Shown one piece after another: positions 1 to 8,029 of a DNA stretch of 64,000 nt. Origin of the DNA: Teredinibacter waterburyi (GTDB lineage Bacteria; Pseudomonadota; Gammaproteobacteria; Pseudomonadales; Cellvibrionaceae); assembly GCF_001922985.1 (NCBI RefSeq), contig NZ_MRUH01000010.1, positions 32,649 through 96,648 of the forward strand. Direction: 5' to 3'. Under the pieces are notes generated by a model. That model searched no databases. It was not told where the DNA came from and worked only from the letters and a program-made list of their open reading frames with translations. Within the stretch, counting starts at the first letter, position 1; each line of letters opens with the position of its first letter. A program made the translations under genes and the position numbers.

Positions 1-118
1 TTACGCCATTCCCTTTTTCTAGCCTAAATCAGCACCGTATTTGAATAGCGTATATTTTTAAAACACGAAGCATGCTGAACATAGCTAAAACCTTAATAAC
101 GAAATAGCAGGCACCTCC

Positions 119-1843
119 ATGATCGACCCATTCCTAATAAAAAAGTCTTCACAAAAATACGATGCAATTGTAGTGGGTTCCGGTATTTCAGGCGGTTGGG
201 CCGCGAAGGAATTGTGTGAAAAAGGTTTAAAAGTTTTGTTGGTTGAACGAGGTCGCCCAGTTAGGCATCGCACTGATTATATTGGCGAAGGCAAGGCCCC
301 TTGGGAAATGCCACATGGCGGTAAAGTAGAGCACGCTCTAATTGAAGATCAATATCAAACTCAGCGAAAGTGTTATGCATTTAACGATGCTACCAAGCAC
401 TTTTTCGGCAACGATCGGGACTACCCTTATACCACGGAGCCGGGGACAAGTTTTGACTGGATTCGCGGCAATCAACTTGGCGGTCGCTCACTATTATGGC
501 ATCGGCAATCCTTTCGTTGGAGTCCGATGGATTTTGAAGAAAATTTACGCGATGGCAATGGCTGTGATTGGCCTATTCGCTACGAAGATCTAGCGCCGTG
601 GTACTCCTACGTTGAGCGCTTTGCCGGAATTTCCGGTAGTGTTGAAAATTGTCCGACGCTGCCCGACAGTGAGTTTCTACCGCCATTTGAAATGAATGCC
701 GTTGAGAAGTACGCGAAAAAAGTTATCGAAAAAAAATATCCGCATCTCAAATATATTCAGGGCCGCTGTGCGCATTTGAGTGAGCCCACCCAGTTTTTTC
801 TCGATCAAGGTCGAACCAAATGTATGGCGCGTGACGAGTGTCAGCGCGGTTGTTCGTTCGGGGCGTATTTCTCGACACAAAGTTCAACTCTACCGGCAGC
901 ACTTAAAACCAATAATTTAAGTATTGCCTGTCACAGTGTGGTTCACAGTGTAATTTACGATGCAAAAACGAATCGCGCCACCGGTGTTAATGTGATCGAT
1001 GAAGAAACCTTAGAAACACGCGAATATCACGCCAATATGGTTTTTCTCTGTGCCTCTACCTTAGGCACTACGCAGATTATGTTGAATTCCAAATCTGAAA
1101 GTTTTCCTAACGGTATTGCCAATTCTTCCGGCGTGTTAGGTCACTACCTAATGGATCACATTTATAACGCGACTGCACGCGCCGATATCGACGGCTTCGA
1201 GGACGACTACTACATAGGGCGTCGGCCAACCGGCCCCGTTATTCCGCGCTTTAAAAATCTGGGCAAACAAACCGAAGCCTTTTCTCGCGGTTACTTCCTG
1301 CGTGGTGGGGCAAGTCGCGGTAGTTTGCATCACGGTATGGGGACAAATGAGTTTGGCGCAGATTTTAAAAATAAAATGCAGAAGCCGGGCCCCTGGGGGC
1401 TGTTCCTTGGTGGATCTGGCGAGATGGTGCCAAAGTTTGAGAATCAGGTGGGTCTCAATACAGGTAAGACTGATAAGTGGGGTATGCCGTTACTTCATTT
1501 TGATTGCCGTTTTACCAAGAACGACCACCTAATGATGAAGGATATGGTCGAGACCTCGGCAGAAATACTTGAGGCGATTGGCGCCAAAAATATCACCACC
1601 CGTATTTCTGATGATCCCCCAGGCTTGGCCATCCACGAAATGGGAACCGCGCGAATGGGGCGAGACCCAAAAGACTCAGTGCTGAATGGCAATAATCAGT
1701 GTCATGATGTGCCCAACTTATTCGTCACCGATGGTGCCTGTATGGCATCTAGCTCTCATCAAAACCCCTCACTTACCTATATGGCTTTAACTGCCCGTGC
1801 GGTGGATATTGCTGTAAACCTCTATAAAAATGGTGAACTTTAG
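119..1843 (+). CDS. GMC-family FAD-dependent oxidoreductase
   Basis: A 574-residue flavoprotein of the glucose-methanol-choline (GMC) superfamily, expected to oxidise an alcohol or sugar hydroxyl with FAD. The N-terminal dinucleotide-binding motif is visible as GSGISG at residues 20-25, followed by the acidic ribose-binding residue in LLVERG. The C-terminal substrate half ends with HEMGTARMG and SSHQNPSLT; His547 and Asn549 are the likely active-site pair. No signal peptide or twin-arginine motif is seen, so it is probably cytoplasmic. The start at 119 has no clear Shine-Dalgarno sequence. It is transcribed alone, 213 bp before a diguanylate cyclase gene. The substrate cannot be read from the sequence; closest in feel are the gluconate/sugar dehydrogenase-like GMC proteins. 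The family call is firm, the substrate unknown. Confidence 0.85.
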   Translation: MIDPFLIKKSSQKYDAIVVGSGISGGWAAKELCEKGLKVLLVERGRPVRHRTDYIGEGKAPWEMPHGGKVEHALIEDQYQTQRKCYAFNDATKHFFGNDRDYPYTTEPGTSFDWIRGNQLGGRSLLWHRQSFRWSPMDFEENLRDGNGCDWPIRYEDLAPWYSYVERFAGISGSVENCPTLPDSEFLPPFEMNAVEKYAKKVIEKKYPHLKYIQGRCAHLSEPTQFFLDQGRTKCMARDECQRGCSFGAYFSTQSSTLPAALKTNNLSIACHSVVHSVIYDAKTNRATGVNVIDEETLETREYHANMVFLCASTLGTTQIMLNSKSESFPNGIANSSGVLGHYLMDHIYNATARADIDGFEDDYYIGRRPTGPVIPRFKNLGKQTEAFSRGYFLRGGASRGSLHHGMGTNEFGADFKNKMQKPGPWGLFLGGSGEMVPKFENQVGLNTGKTDKWGMPLLHFDCRFTKNDHLMMKDMVETSAEILEAIGAKNITTRISDDPPGLAIHEMGTARMGRDPKDSVLNGNNQCHDVPNLFVTDGACMASSSHQNPSLTYMALTARAVDIAVNLYKNGEL

Positions 1844-2056
1844 CAGCTCTGCCCCTTGTTGGTTGTGCATTTAAGTGGCAGCAGGTAATCGGTTGCGGTG
1901 AAAACACCCTAATTGCCGCAATTAATCGCGATACCGCTGTCGTTACTGCCGTCGGACACCAATATCTTGCTCTATACTCAAGCTAATAGCTGATCGGCGG
2001 TTGGCTTGACGAACTATTCCTGAGCAAATAAATATTGGGTCGCGTTAGTAGAATCT

Positions 2057-3814
2057 ATGAAATCGCACACACTCATACTTATTCGGTCGACCTTTGCCTT
2101 GCTTACGGTTGTCGCGATCGTCCTGCATCCTTATATTCCCGAAAAAACATTCGTTATTTATCCTCGAGCTAGTACCTTTCCTGCCCTCTATGGAGCGACT
2201 GACAAGAGTGCGGCAACCTCTGTCGGCTGGATAGACCAAATTGAAAATGAGTGGACCTGTAACTATAGCCAAGAGCCAAACGCTGCGACCTGCGGAGAAA
2301 CCTTCACGTGGAAGTTTAATGCGAACGAAGATGAGCAATCGAATCAGGACACGGCAATCCCAATTTGTACTAGCGGTAAAAGCGACGATGATGGCGATGG
2401 TTGGGGGTGGGAAAATGAGCAGAGTTGTATGGTGGATACCGCAGCCTCAACGGGGCAAGAGGTTGCAGAAGATGATCCGCTACCAGAACCTGCGGCACCT
2501 GTGTGTAGCTCACGTGCCGCAGATCCCGATGGCGATGGCTGGGGGTGGGAAAACAATAGCAGTTGTTTAGTAACGGCCGACTCTGCTGCAGTGCAGGAGG
2601 CGGTAAAGACCGAAACTGGTGTGCCTACCTGCAGCGAAGCGGCGGTTGATCCTGACGGCGACGGCTGGGGCTGGGAAAACGAACAAAGCTGCATAGTGCC
2701 AAGTCAGGAAGAAGCTGAAGCCAAACAGGAAGCGGAAGCTGAAATTGAAGCCCTAAAACCGGTTGAGTCAGAAAGCCTCGTCGCGCAAACCAACAGCATC
2801 GATTTTTCACAATATGATGGCCTTGCTGTGCAGATGGACTATATCGGTAAGGGGAAGTATGTTCGCCTTCATCTGCGCAATCACAACCCGAGATATTCTG
2901 ATATTACCGATTTTAACTCGCCAAAATTTATGACAGCGTTTTTGCGAACAGAGGATCTTAAAGGCGGGACTACTTACGTCAGTCTGCGTGAGTTTAGTGT
3001 AGCTGAGTGGTGGATTTTAGCGCATAACGCCCCGCGGGATCTCGCAGCGGTTGATCTCGATAATATTACCAGCCTTGGTATCGATCTAATTGAACCGGGC
3101 CAGCATAATGTTAGAGTTAATCGCATTGCACTTGTGGGCGAGCGCATATCGAAGAAAAATTTCCTACTTTGTATTTTGGCGTTTTGGGTTGCCTATCTTC
3201 TTGTTGAAGCAGGTTCTCGTTACTACCGTTTGTTGAAAATATATCGACGCAGAGTTACAGAAATAAATGATCTTACTAGCCGAGCGGCTTCGCTCGAAGC
3301 TGAAAAAAAAGCCTTGCAGGCGCGCTCGGTTACCGATGGCCTTACCGGCTTGCAAAACCGCAATGGCTTTTATCAAAAGTTACACCTCCTGTGTGAGACG
3401 ACGGATTTATCGCAGGGGTTGGGGTTGGTCGTTCTCGATATTGATCATTTTAAACACATTAATGATTCTCAGGGGCACGACATTGGCGATCGAATTCTAA
3501 AAAACTTTGCGGATCTTGTAGCGGCTAATGTTCGTGCGGATGATATTTTATCGCGCTGGGGGGGGGAGGAGTTTGTGTTAGTTTGCCCCAGTATTAGCCT
3601 TGAGGCATTGCTGGCATTGGCGGAAAAGTTACGTTATGTGGTTGAGCAATTTCCATTCGAGCCGACCCTAAAATTGCGTGTTACTGTCAGTAGCGGTATC
3701 ACCCACTTTAATTGCGGCGATAGTTTTGAAGAGGCCTTTAAGCGCGCCGATGCGGCACTCTATCGGGCAAAAATAAAGCGCAATGTATTTGAATACGAGC
3801 CGTGGAGTGAGTAG
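2057..3814 (+). CDS. Membrane diguanylate cyclase with three CBM10-like repeats in its periplasmic sensor
   Basis: A 585-residue protein predicted to make cyclic di-GMP. Order of parts: transmembrane helix at about 6-25, periplasmic region 28-367, second helix about 369-386, short coiled linker, C-terminal GGDEF domain. The active site is GGEEF (502-506), with an inhibitory I-site RADD (493-496) five residues before it, so it should be catalytically active and product-inhibited. The periplasmic region matches two paralogues in this window (WIDQ at 58-61, WTC at 66-68, FSVAEWW at 313-319) but is interrupted between about residues 100 and 247 by three repeats (104-125, 150-172, 192-213). Each repeat has two Cys and a DGDGWGWEN core, joined by Glu/Ala/Pro-rich linkers. 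The core resembles the GWGYENGQSC part of CBM10. A second cyclase follows after 57 bp. DGC function is firm; the ligand is inferred. Confidence 0.88.
   Translation: MKSHTLILIRSTFALLTVVAIVLHPYIPEKTFVIYPRASTFPALYGATDKSAATSVGWIDQIENEWTCNYSQEPNAATCGETFTWKFNANEDEQSNQDTAIPICTSGKSDDDGDGWGWENEQSCMVDTAASTGQEVAEDDPLPEPAAPVCSSRAADPDGDGWGWENNSSCLVTADSAAVQEAVKTETGVPTCSEAAVDPDGDGWGWENEQSCIVPSQEEAEAKQEAEAEIEALKPVESESLVAQTNSIDFSQYDGLAVQMDYIGKGKYVRLHLRNHNPRYSDITDFNSPKFMTAFLRTEDLKGGTTYVSLREFSVAEWWILAHNAPRDLAAVDLDNITSLGIDLIEPGQHNVRVNRIALVGERISKKNFLLCILAFWVAYLLVEAGSRYYRLLKIYRRRVTEINDLTSRAASLEAEKKALQARSVTDGLTGLQNRNGFYQKLHLLCETTDLSQGLGLVVLDIDHFKHINDSQGHDIGDRILKNFADLVAANVRADDILSRWGGEEFVLVCPSISLEALLALAEKLRYVVEQFPFEPTLKLRVTVSSGITHFNCGDSFEEAFKRADAALYRAKIKRNVFEYEPWSE
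2354..2798 (+). repeat. Three in-frame CBM10-like repeats inserted in a sensor domain
   Basis: The DNA encodes three copies of a short Cys-x(n)-DGDGWGWEN-x2-S-Cys unit at about 2366-2431, 2504-2572 and 2630-2695, separated by acidic and Pro/Ala linkers. The core codons are almost identical between copies (gatggcgatggttggggg and close variants), which points to recent duplication. Neither paralogous cyclase in the window has this segment; in both, the sequence passes directly from the W-x-C region to the GIDLRAF/GLDLRDY strand. Confidence 0.8.
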
Positions 3815-3871
3815 CACATGCAGCAACGCAGCGGAAAATATCACACTTTATAACGTAGAGGGCGGGCGCAA

Positions 3872-5161
3872 GTGGCGAGCTGGATAAACAGCAAAAACTA
3901 CAGAATGATACGGCTTGGCGCCTTAGCGCTGACGGTTGTTATATTTGTTGCCCACTACTTTTTACCGCAGAAGCGAGCGTTATTACACCCGCTGCAAACA
4001 AGTGTGCCGCAACTTTACGGATTCGACGATGGTGTTAGCGGTCAGTCGTCTGAGTGGGTTGACCAGCAGAATAACGAGTGGCGTTGCAATTACTTGCCGA
4101 GCCATGGGCATGGTTGTGGGTGGGATGTTTACTGGGATCCACATTTTGTCGATGGTATTGATCTACGTGCCTTTGGCGAGCTTGAATTTAAACTCAGCTA
4201 TCAGGGAAGTGCTACGCGGTTACGTATCTACATGCGCAATTATAATGCTGAGTACGCGGAACCGAATAATAGTGAGTCGACTAAATTTTTGTCCATGACG
4301 ATTCCTATCGAAGAGTTTACACGGCCGGTAATAGCGTCGTTAGATGAGTTTAGTGTCGCCGCTTGGTGGTTGCGAGAAAATAGTATTCGGCGGCAGTGGG
4401 CATTGCCTGAGTTCGATAATATCACCAAGGTAGGTGTCGATTTTATTGAGCATGGCGAACACCAGATCAGAATTGATGAAATTACCTTGGTTGGTAATTG
4501 GATAGGTACTGAAACGCTTTTATCGATCATCCTAGGCTTTTGGATGAGTGTTTTTCTTTTGGAGGGCGGGGTTAAGTTTTATCAGCTATACAGGCAAACC
4601 CAAAATCGAAAAACCCTCGTAAAAGTGCTTGAGGACAGGGAGAGCCATCTTCGCGACGAGCAGGAAACACTGCGTGAGTTAGCCGATAAAGATCCACTTA
4701 CTCGAATTTATAATCGCGCCGGGCTACGCAATAAAATAGCACCGTTTTTTGAGTCGGGCACTCTTTCGGATTTCGGTATAATACTGCTCGATATCGACTA
4801 CTTTAAAAAAATAAATGACGGCTATGGTCACGATATTGGCGACACTATCCTGACTGAATTCGCTGTACTGGTGTCGAACAATTTGCGTGAAAGTGACCAT
4901 GTGTCGCGCTGGGGTGGTGAAGAATTTCTGATCATTTGTCAGCAGGTATCACTCGATATTTTGTTAGAGAAGGCTGAGAAACTGCGCGATATGGTTGAGC
5001 GCCATAGTTTTGCTGACGATCTAAAGCTTAGTGTTACCCTAAGTGCCGGCGTTTCATATATCCGTCCCGAGGATACTTTTGAAATGCTATTTAAGCGTGC
5101 AGACGAAGCCTTATACTCGGCCAAAGGTGCGGGTCGAAATCGAGTGGAAGCCGAGAAGTAG
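3872..5161 (+). CDS. Membrane diguanylate cyclase (paralogue without repeats)
   Basis: A 429-residue GGDEF protein. It has a transmembrane helix at about 12-31, a periplasmic domain of about 180 residues, a second helix at about 214-231, a coiled linker and a GGDEF domain with GGEEF at 348-352 and I-site RESD at 339-342. It should therefore be an active, feedback-inhibited diguanylate cyclase. The periplasmic domain carries the same landmarks as its neighbour upstream: WVDQ, WRCNY, a second Cys, RIYMRNY, FSVAAWW and a terminal ITLVGN strand. These resemble a beta-sandwich carbohydrate-binding fold, but I recognise no named family. Translation begins at GTG 3872, with a GAGGG Shine-Dalgarno about 9 bases before it. 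It lies 57 bp after the first cyclase and 138 bp before a GH3 glucosidase, so co-transcription is possible. Confidence 0.88.
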   Translation: MASWINSKNYRMIRLGALALTVVIFVAHYFLPQKRALLHPLQTSVPQLYGFDDGVSGQSSEWVDQQNNEWRCNYLPSHGHGCGWDVYWDPHFVDGIDLRAFGELEFKLSYQGSATRLRIYMRNYNAEYAEPNNSESTKFLSMTIPIEEFTRPVIASLDEFSVAAWWLRENSIRRQWALPEFDNITKVGVDFIEHGEHQIRIDEITLVGNWIGTETLLSIILGFWMSVFLLEGGVKFYQLYRQTQNRKTLVKVLEDRESHLRDEQETLRELADKDPLTRIYNRAGLRNKIAPFFESGTLSDFGIILLDIDYFKKINDGYGHDIGDTILTEFAVLVSNNLRESDHVSRWGGEEFLIICQQVSLDILLEKAEKLRDMVERHSFADDLKLSVTLSAGVSYIRPEDTFEMLFKRADEALYSAKGAGRNRVEAEK

Positions 5162-5299
5162 CATGGGCGCTGACATTATTAAACGATCATTTGAAGCGGC
5201 TTGACGCTTTGGTGTTGAGTTAAATTTGATCTTCTATCAGGTATGCTGCATCACGTCCTAGCTTTGTACCCCTAAATTAATTACTGACTGGATACCTCC

Positions 5300-7897
5300 A
5301 TGAAGAAAGTTACCCCCATTCGCGGCAGTGCAGCCGCTGTATTGTTATTTACTGCGACACTGCTCGGCTGCCAAGGTGTCGGCTCACGCGATGGCGACGC
5401 TACCGATAGCTCCCTTGCAGGTTCCCCGGCGGGGAGCGAAGTACCCCATCAAATCGAGCTTTGGCCTGCGATTTCGAGCCCTGTTGTGCGCTCGCCAGAA
5501 TACGATGCCCAAGTAGAGGCGAAAGTAGCATCAATCTTAGCTGAGATGACTCTGGAGCAGAAAGTTGGTCAAGTGTTGCAGCCGGAGATTCAATCAATAA
5601 CGCCGCAACAGGTAAAGACCTACCATATAGGCTCGGTACTGAACGGTGGTGGTTCTATGCCGCGTCGAGTTGATAAGGCGGCGCCGGCGATTTGGGTAAG
5701 CCTTGCGGATGAGTTTTACAACGCGTCAATGGACGATAGTGACGGCGGTATCGCGATTCCGATTATTTGGGGTACCGATGCTGTCCATGGTCACGGCAAT
5801 GTCACTGGGGCCACTCTGTTCCCCCACAATATTGGTTTGGGCGCAATGCACAATCCAGCGCTTATCGAAGAGATCGGTGCGGCCACCGCCCTAGAGGTTA
5901 GAGCTACGGGAATTGAATGGGTGTTTGGCCCAACCTTAGCAGTAGCTCAGAATGACTTTTGGGGGCGTACCTATGAAAGCTATTCGGAAGACCCGACGTT
6001 GGTCGCCGAATATGCCCTAGCAATGGTGAATGGCATGCAAGGCCGGGTAACGGATGCAGATTTTTTGGCGAACGATAAAGTTGTCGCCACCGCGAAGCAT
6101 TTTCTGGCTGATGGCGGCACCGTAGGTGGCGATGATCAGGGTGACGCACGTATCTCCGAAGAAGAGCTGGTTAGCATTCACAACGCAGGTTACGTTCCAG
6201 CAATTGAAGCTGGCGTGCAAACGCTAATGGCGAGCTTTTCTTCTTGGAACGGCGTAAAAATGCATGGTAACGAATACCTACTTACCACCGCATTAAAAGA
6301 GCGAATGGGCTTTGACGGCTTTGTTGTTGGTGATTGGAACGGTCACGGTCATATACCAGGTTGTACCAATAAGTCGTGCCCGCAAGCTCTAAATGCCGGT
6401 CTAGATATGTACATGGTTACCTATGATTGGGAGGAGATGTACCACAATCTTATTGCTCAGGTTAAATCGGGCGAAGTGGATATGGCGCGTTTAGATGATG
6501 CCGTAAGTCGTATATTACGGGTTAAGGTTCGTGCTCATCTTTGGGATAGCAAACCATCGCAGCGTGTAGATACCCGTAAATTAAACGAGATATTGGGAAG
6601 TGCAAGCAATCGAGATGTGGCGCGACGAGCCGTACGGGAAAGTCTTGTACTGCTAAAAAACCACGCTAACCTTTTGCCACTAAACCCCAAGCAAACCATC
6701 TTGGTTGCTGGAGATGGCGCCGATAATATTGGTAAACAAGCGGGTGGTTGGAGTGTGAGCTGGCAGGGCACCGGTAATACCAATGCTGCTTTCCCCGGCG
6801 GCACCTCAATTTACCAAGGTATTCGTGATGCAGTGAACTCAATGGGTGGGACGACAGTTCTATCGGTGTCCGGCGATTATAAAACCGAGCCAGACGTTGC
6901 CGTCGTTGTGGTGGGTGAAGAGCCCTATGCGGAAGGCCAGGGCGATCGCTCAAGCTTGGAATTTGAGCCTGGCGATAAGTCTGCACTCGCCTTAATTCGA
7001 AAATTTCAAGCGGAGGGCATTCCGGTCGTTACAGTTTTTCTTTCTGGCCGCCCTATGTGGGTAAACCCAGAAATTAATGCCTCCGATGCTTTTGTTGCCG
7101 CGTGGCTGCCGGGCAGTGAAGGGCAGGGAGTCGCCGATGTGTTAATTGCCGACGTAAGTGGCACACCGCGTTACGATTTTACTGGCCGCTTGTCATTTTC
7201 TTGGCCGAAATTGCCGACTCAAGGTTTGCTCAACCCTCATCATGCGAACTACGATCCTTTATTCGCACTTGGTTACGGGCTAAATTATGCCGACGCAGGT
7301 GAAGGGCCTGTGGACTTAGAGGAAGATGTTGAAGGGGTTGATCAAGGAACCACCGGCGATCTTGACTTTTACGTTGGCCGCACACAGGAGCCTTGGACGA
7401 TCTTTATTCAAACCCCAAAAAGTAAACAAGTCTTGAGTGGTCCATTCGCCGATTTGGGCAACTTTAAAGTCAACACAAGCGATATGCTGGTTCAGGAGGA
7501 TGCGCTTACCCTGACGTGGAAAGACACCCAAGCGGCCGTATTAAGTGCCGAGGGTGGTAGCCCAATAGATTTAACGGCGCATCTCGGTAGTGAAGGTGTA
7601 TTGGCATTTAACTTGAAGGTAGACGCAATGAGCGAAGGTAAGCTCACCTTGGTAATCGAGTGTGGTAACAATTGCCGTCGCGAGGTGGATATTACCCCAC
7701 GTGCGAAATCCATGGAGAATAAGGGCTGGCATTATTATTCCACTCCGCTTGCTTGCTTCGCGCAACCCGGTGACGATTTCAGCCAAGTCACTAAGCCGTT
7801 CAGCTTGATTGCCGAAGGTAGCGGAAGCGCATCAATCGCCAACATTCAATTCTTGCGTTCGGGAATGCAGAGCGTGCCCTGCGAGTTACTGCAATAG
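5300..7897 (+). CDS. GH3 exo-beta-glucosidase/glucanase, lipoprotein
   Basis: An 865-residue glycoside hydrolase family 3 enzyme expected to release glucose from the non-reducing ends of beta-glucans or cello-oligosaccharides. The N-terminus is a lipoprotein signal with lipobox LLGC (Cys24), so it is anchored to a membrane, probably the outer one. The (beta/alpha)8 domain follows from about residue 75, with WGTDAVHGHGN and KHFLADGG substrate-binding motifs. The nucleophile is Asp345 in VVGDW. The second alpha/beta domain is at about 440-660, and the last 190 residues form an ExoP-like C-terminal beta domain containing several Cys. The length and domain order fit the marine ExoP type rather than the shorter BglX type. 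A strong intrinsic terminator follows 20 bp after the stop. Two diguanylate cyclase genes lie just upstream on the same strand. Confidence 0.92.
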   Translation: MKKVTPIRGSAAAVLLFTATLLGCQGVGSRDGDATDSSLAGSPAGSEVPHQIELWPAISSPVVRSPEYDAQVEAKVASILAEMTLEQKVGQVLQPEIQSITPQQVKTYHIGSVLNGGGSMPRRVDKAAPAIWVSLADEFYNASMDDSDGGIAIPIIWGTDAVHGHGNVTGATLFPHNIGLGAMHNPALIEEIGAATALEVRATGIEWVFGPTLAVAQNDFWGRTYESYSEDPTLVAEYALAMVNGMQGRVTDADFLANDKVVATAKHFLADGGTVGGDDQGDARISEEELVSIHNAGYVPAIEAGVQTLMASFSSWNGVKMHGNEYLLTTALKERMGFDGFVVGDWNGHGHIPGCTNKSCPQALNAGLDMYMVTYDWEEMYHNLIAQVKSGEVDMARLDDAVSRILRVKVRAHLWDSKPSQRVDTRKLNEILGSASNRDVARRAVRESLVLLKNHANLLPLNPKQTILVAGDGADNIGKQAGGWSVSWQGTGNTNAAFPGGTSIYQGIRDAVNSMGGTTVLSVSGDYKTEPDVAVVVVGEEPYAEGQGDRSSLEFEPGDKSALALIRKFQAEGIPVVTVFLSGRPMWVNPEINASDAFVAAWLPGSEGQGVADVLIADVSGTPRYDFTGRLSFSWPKLPTQGLLNPHHANYDPLFALGYGLNYADAGEGPVDLEEDVEGVDQGTTGDLDFYVGRTQEPWTIFIQTPKSKQVLSGPFADLGNFKVNTSDMLVQEDALTLTWKDTQAAVLSAEGGSPIDLTAHLGSEGVLAFNLKVDAMSEGKLTLVIECGNNCRREVDITPRAKSMENKGWHYYSTPLACFAQPGDDFSQVTKPFSLIAEGSGSASIANIQFLRSGMQSVPCELLQ

Positions 7898-7917
7898 CAG
7901 TGATGCAAACTTAACGC

Positions 7918-7958
7918 AAAACCATCTTCGGCGCGGGAGTGTCGGAGATGGTTTTTTT
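7918..7958 (+). terminator. Intrinsic terminator after the GH3 gene
   Basis: A perfect 10-bp stem (7918-7927 with 7946-7955, arm aaaaccatct) closes an 18-nt loop and runs into a T tract. It lies 20 bp after the GH3 stop codon. Confidence 0.85.
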
Positions 7959-8029
7959 ATGTCTGTCGCCCGCGTTATAGTGTGTTAGGATTTTGCGTAT
8001 AGTTTCCCAGAACGGAGTAGTGGTTTCGA

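Noticed and set aside
2344..2694. Minus-strand frame with repeated SFSHPQPSPS
   Set aside because: Antisense of the DGDGWGWEN repeats, which explains its repetition.
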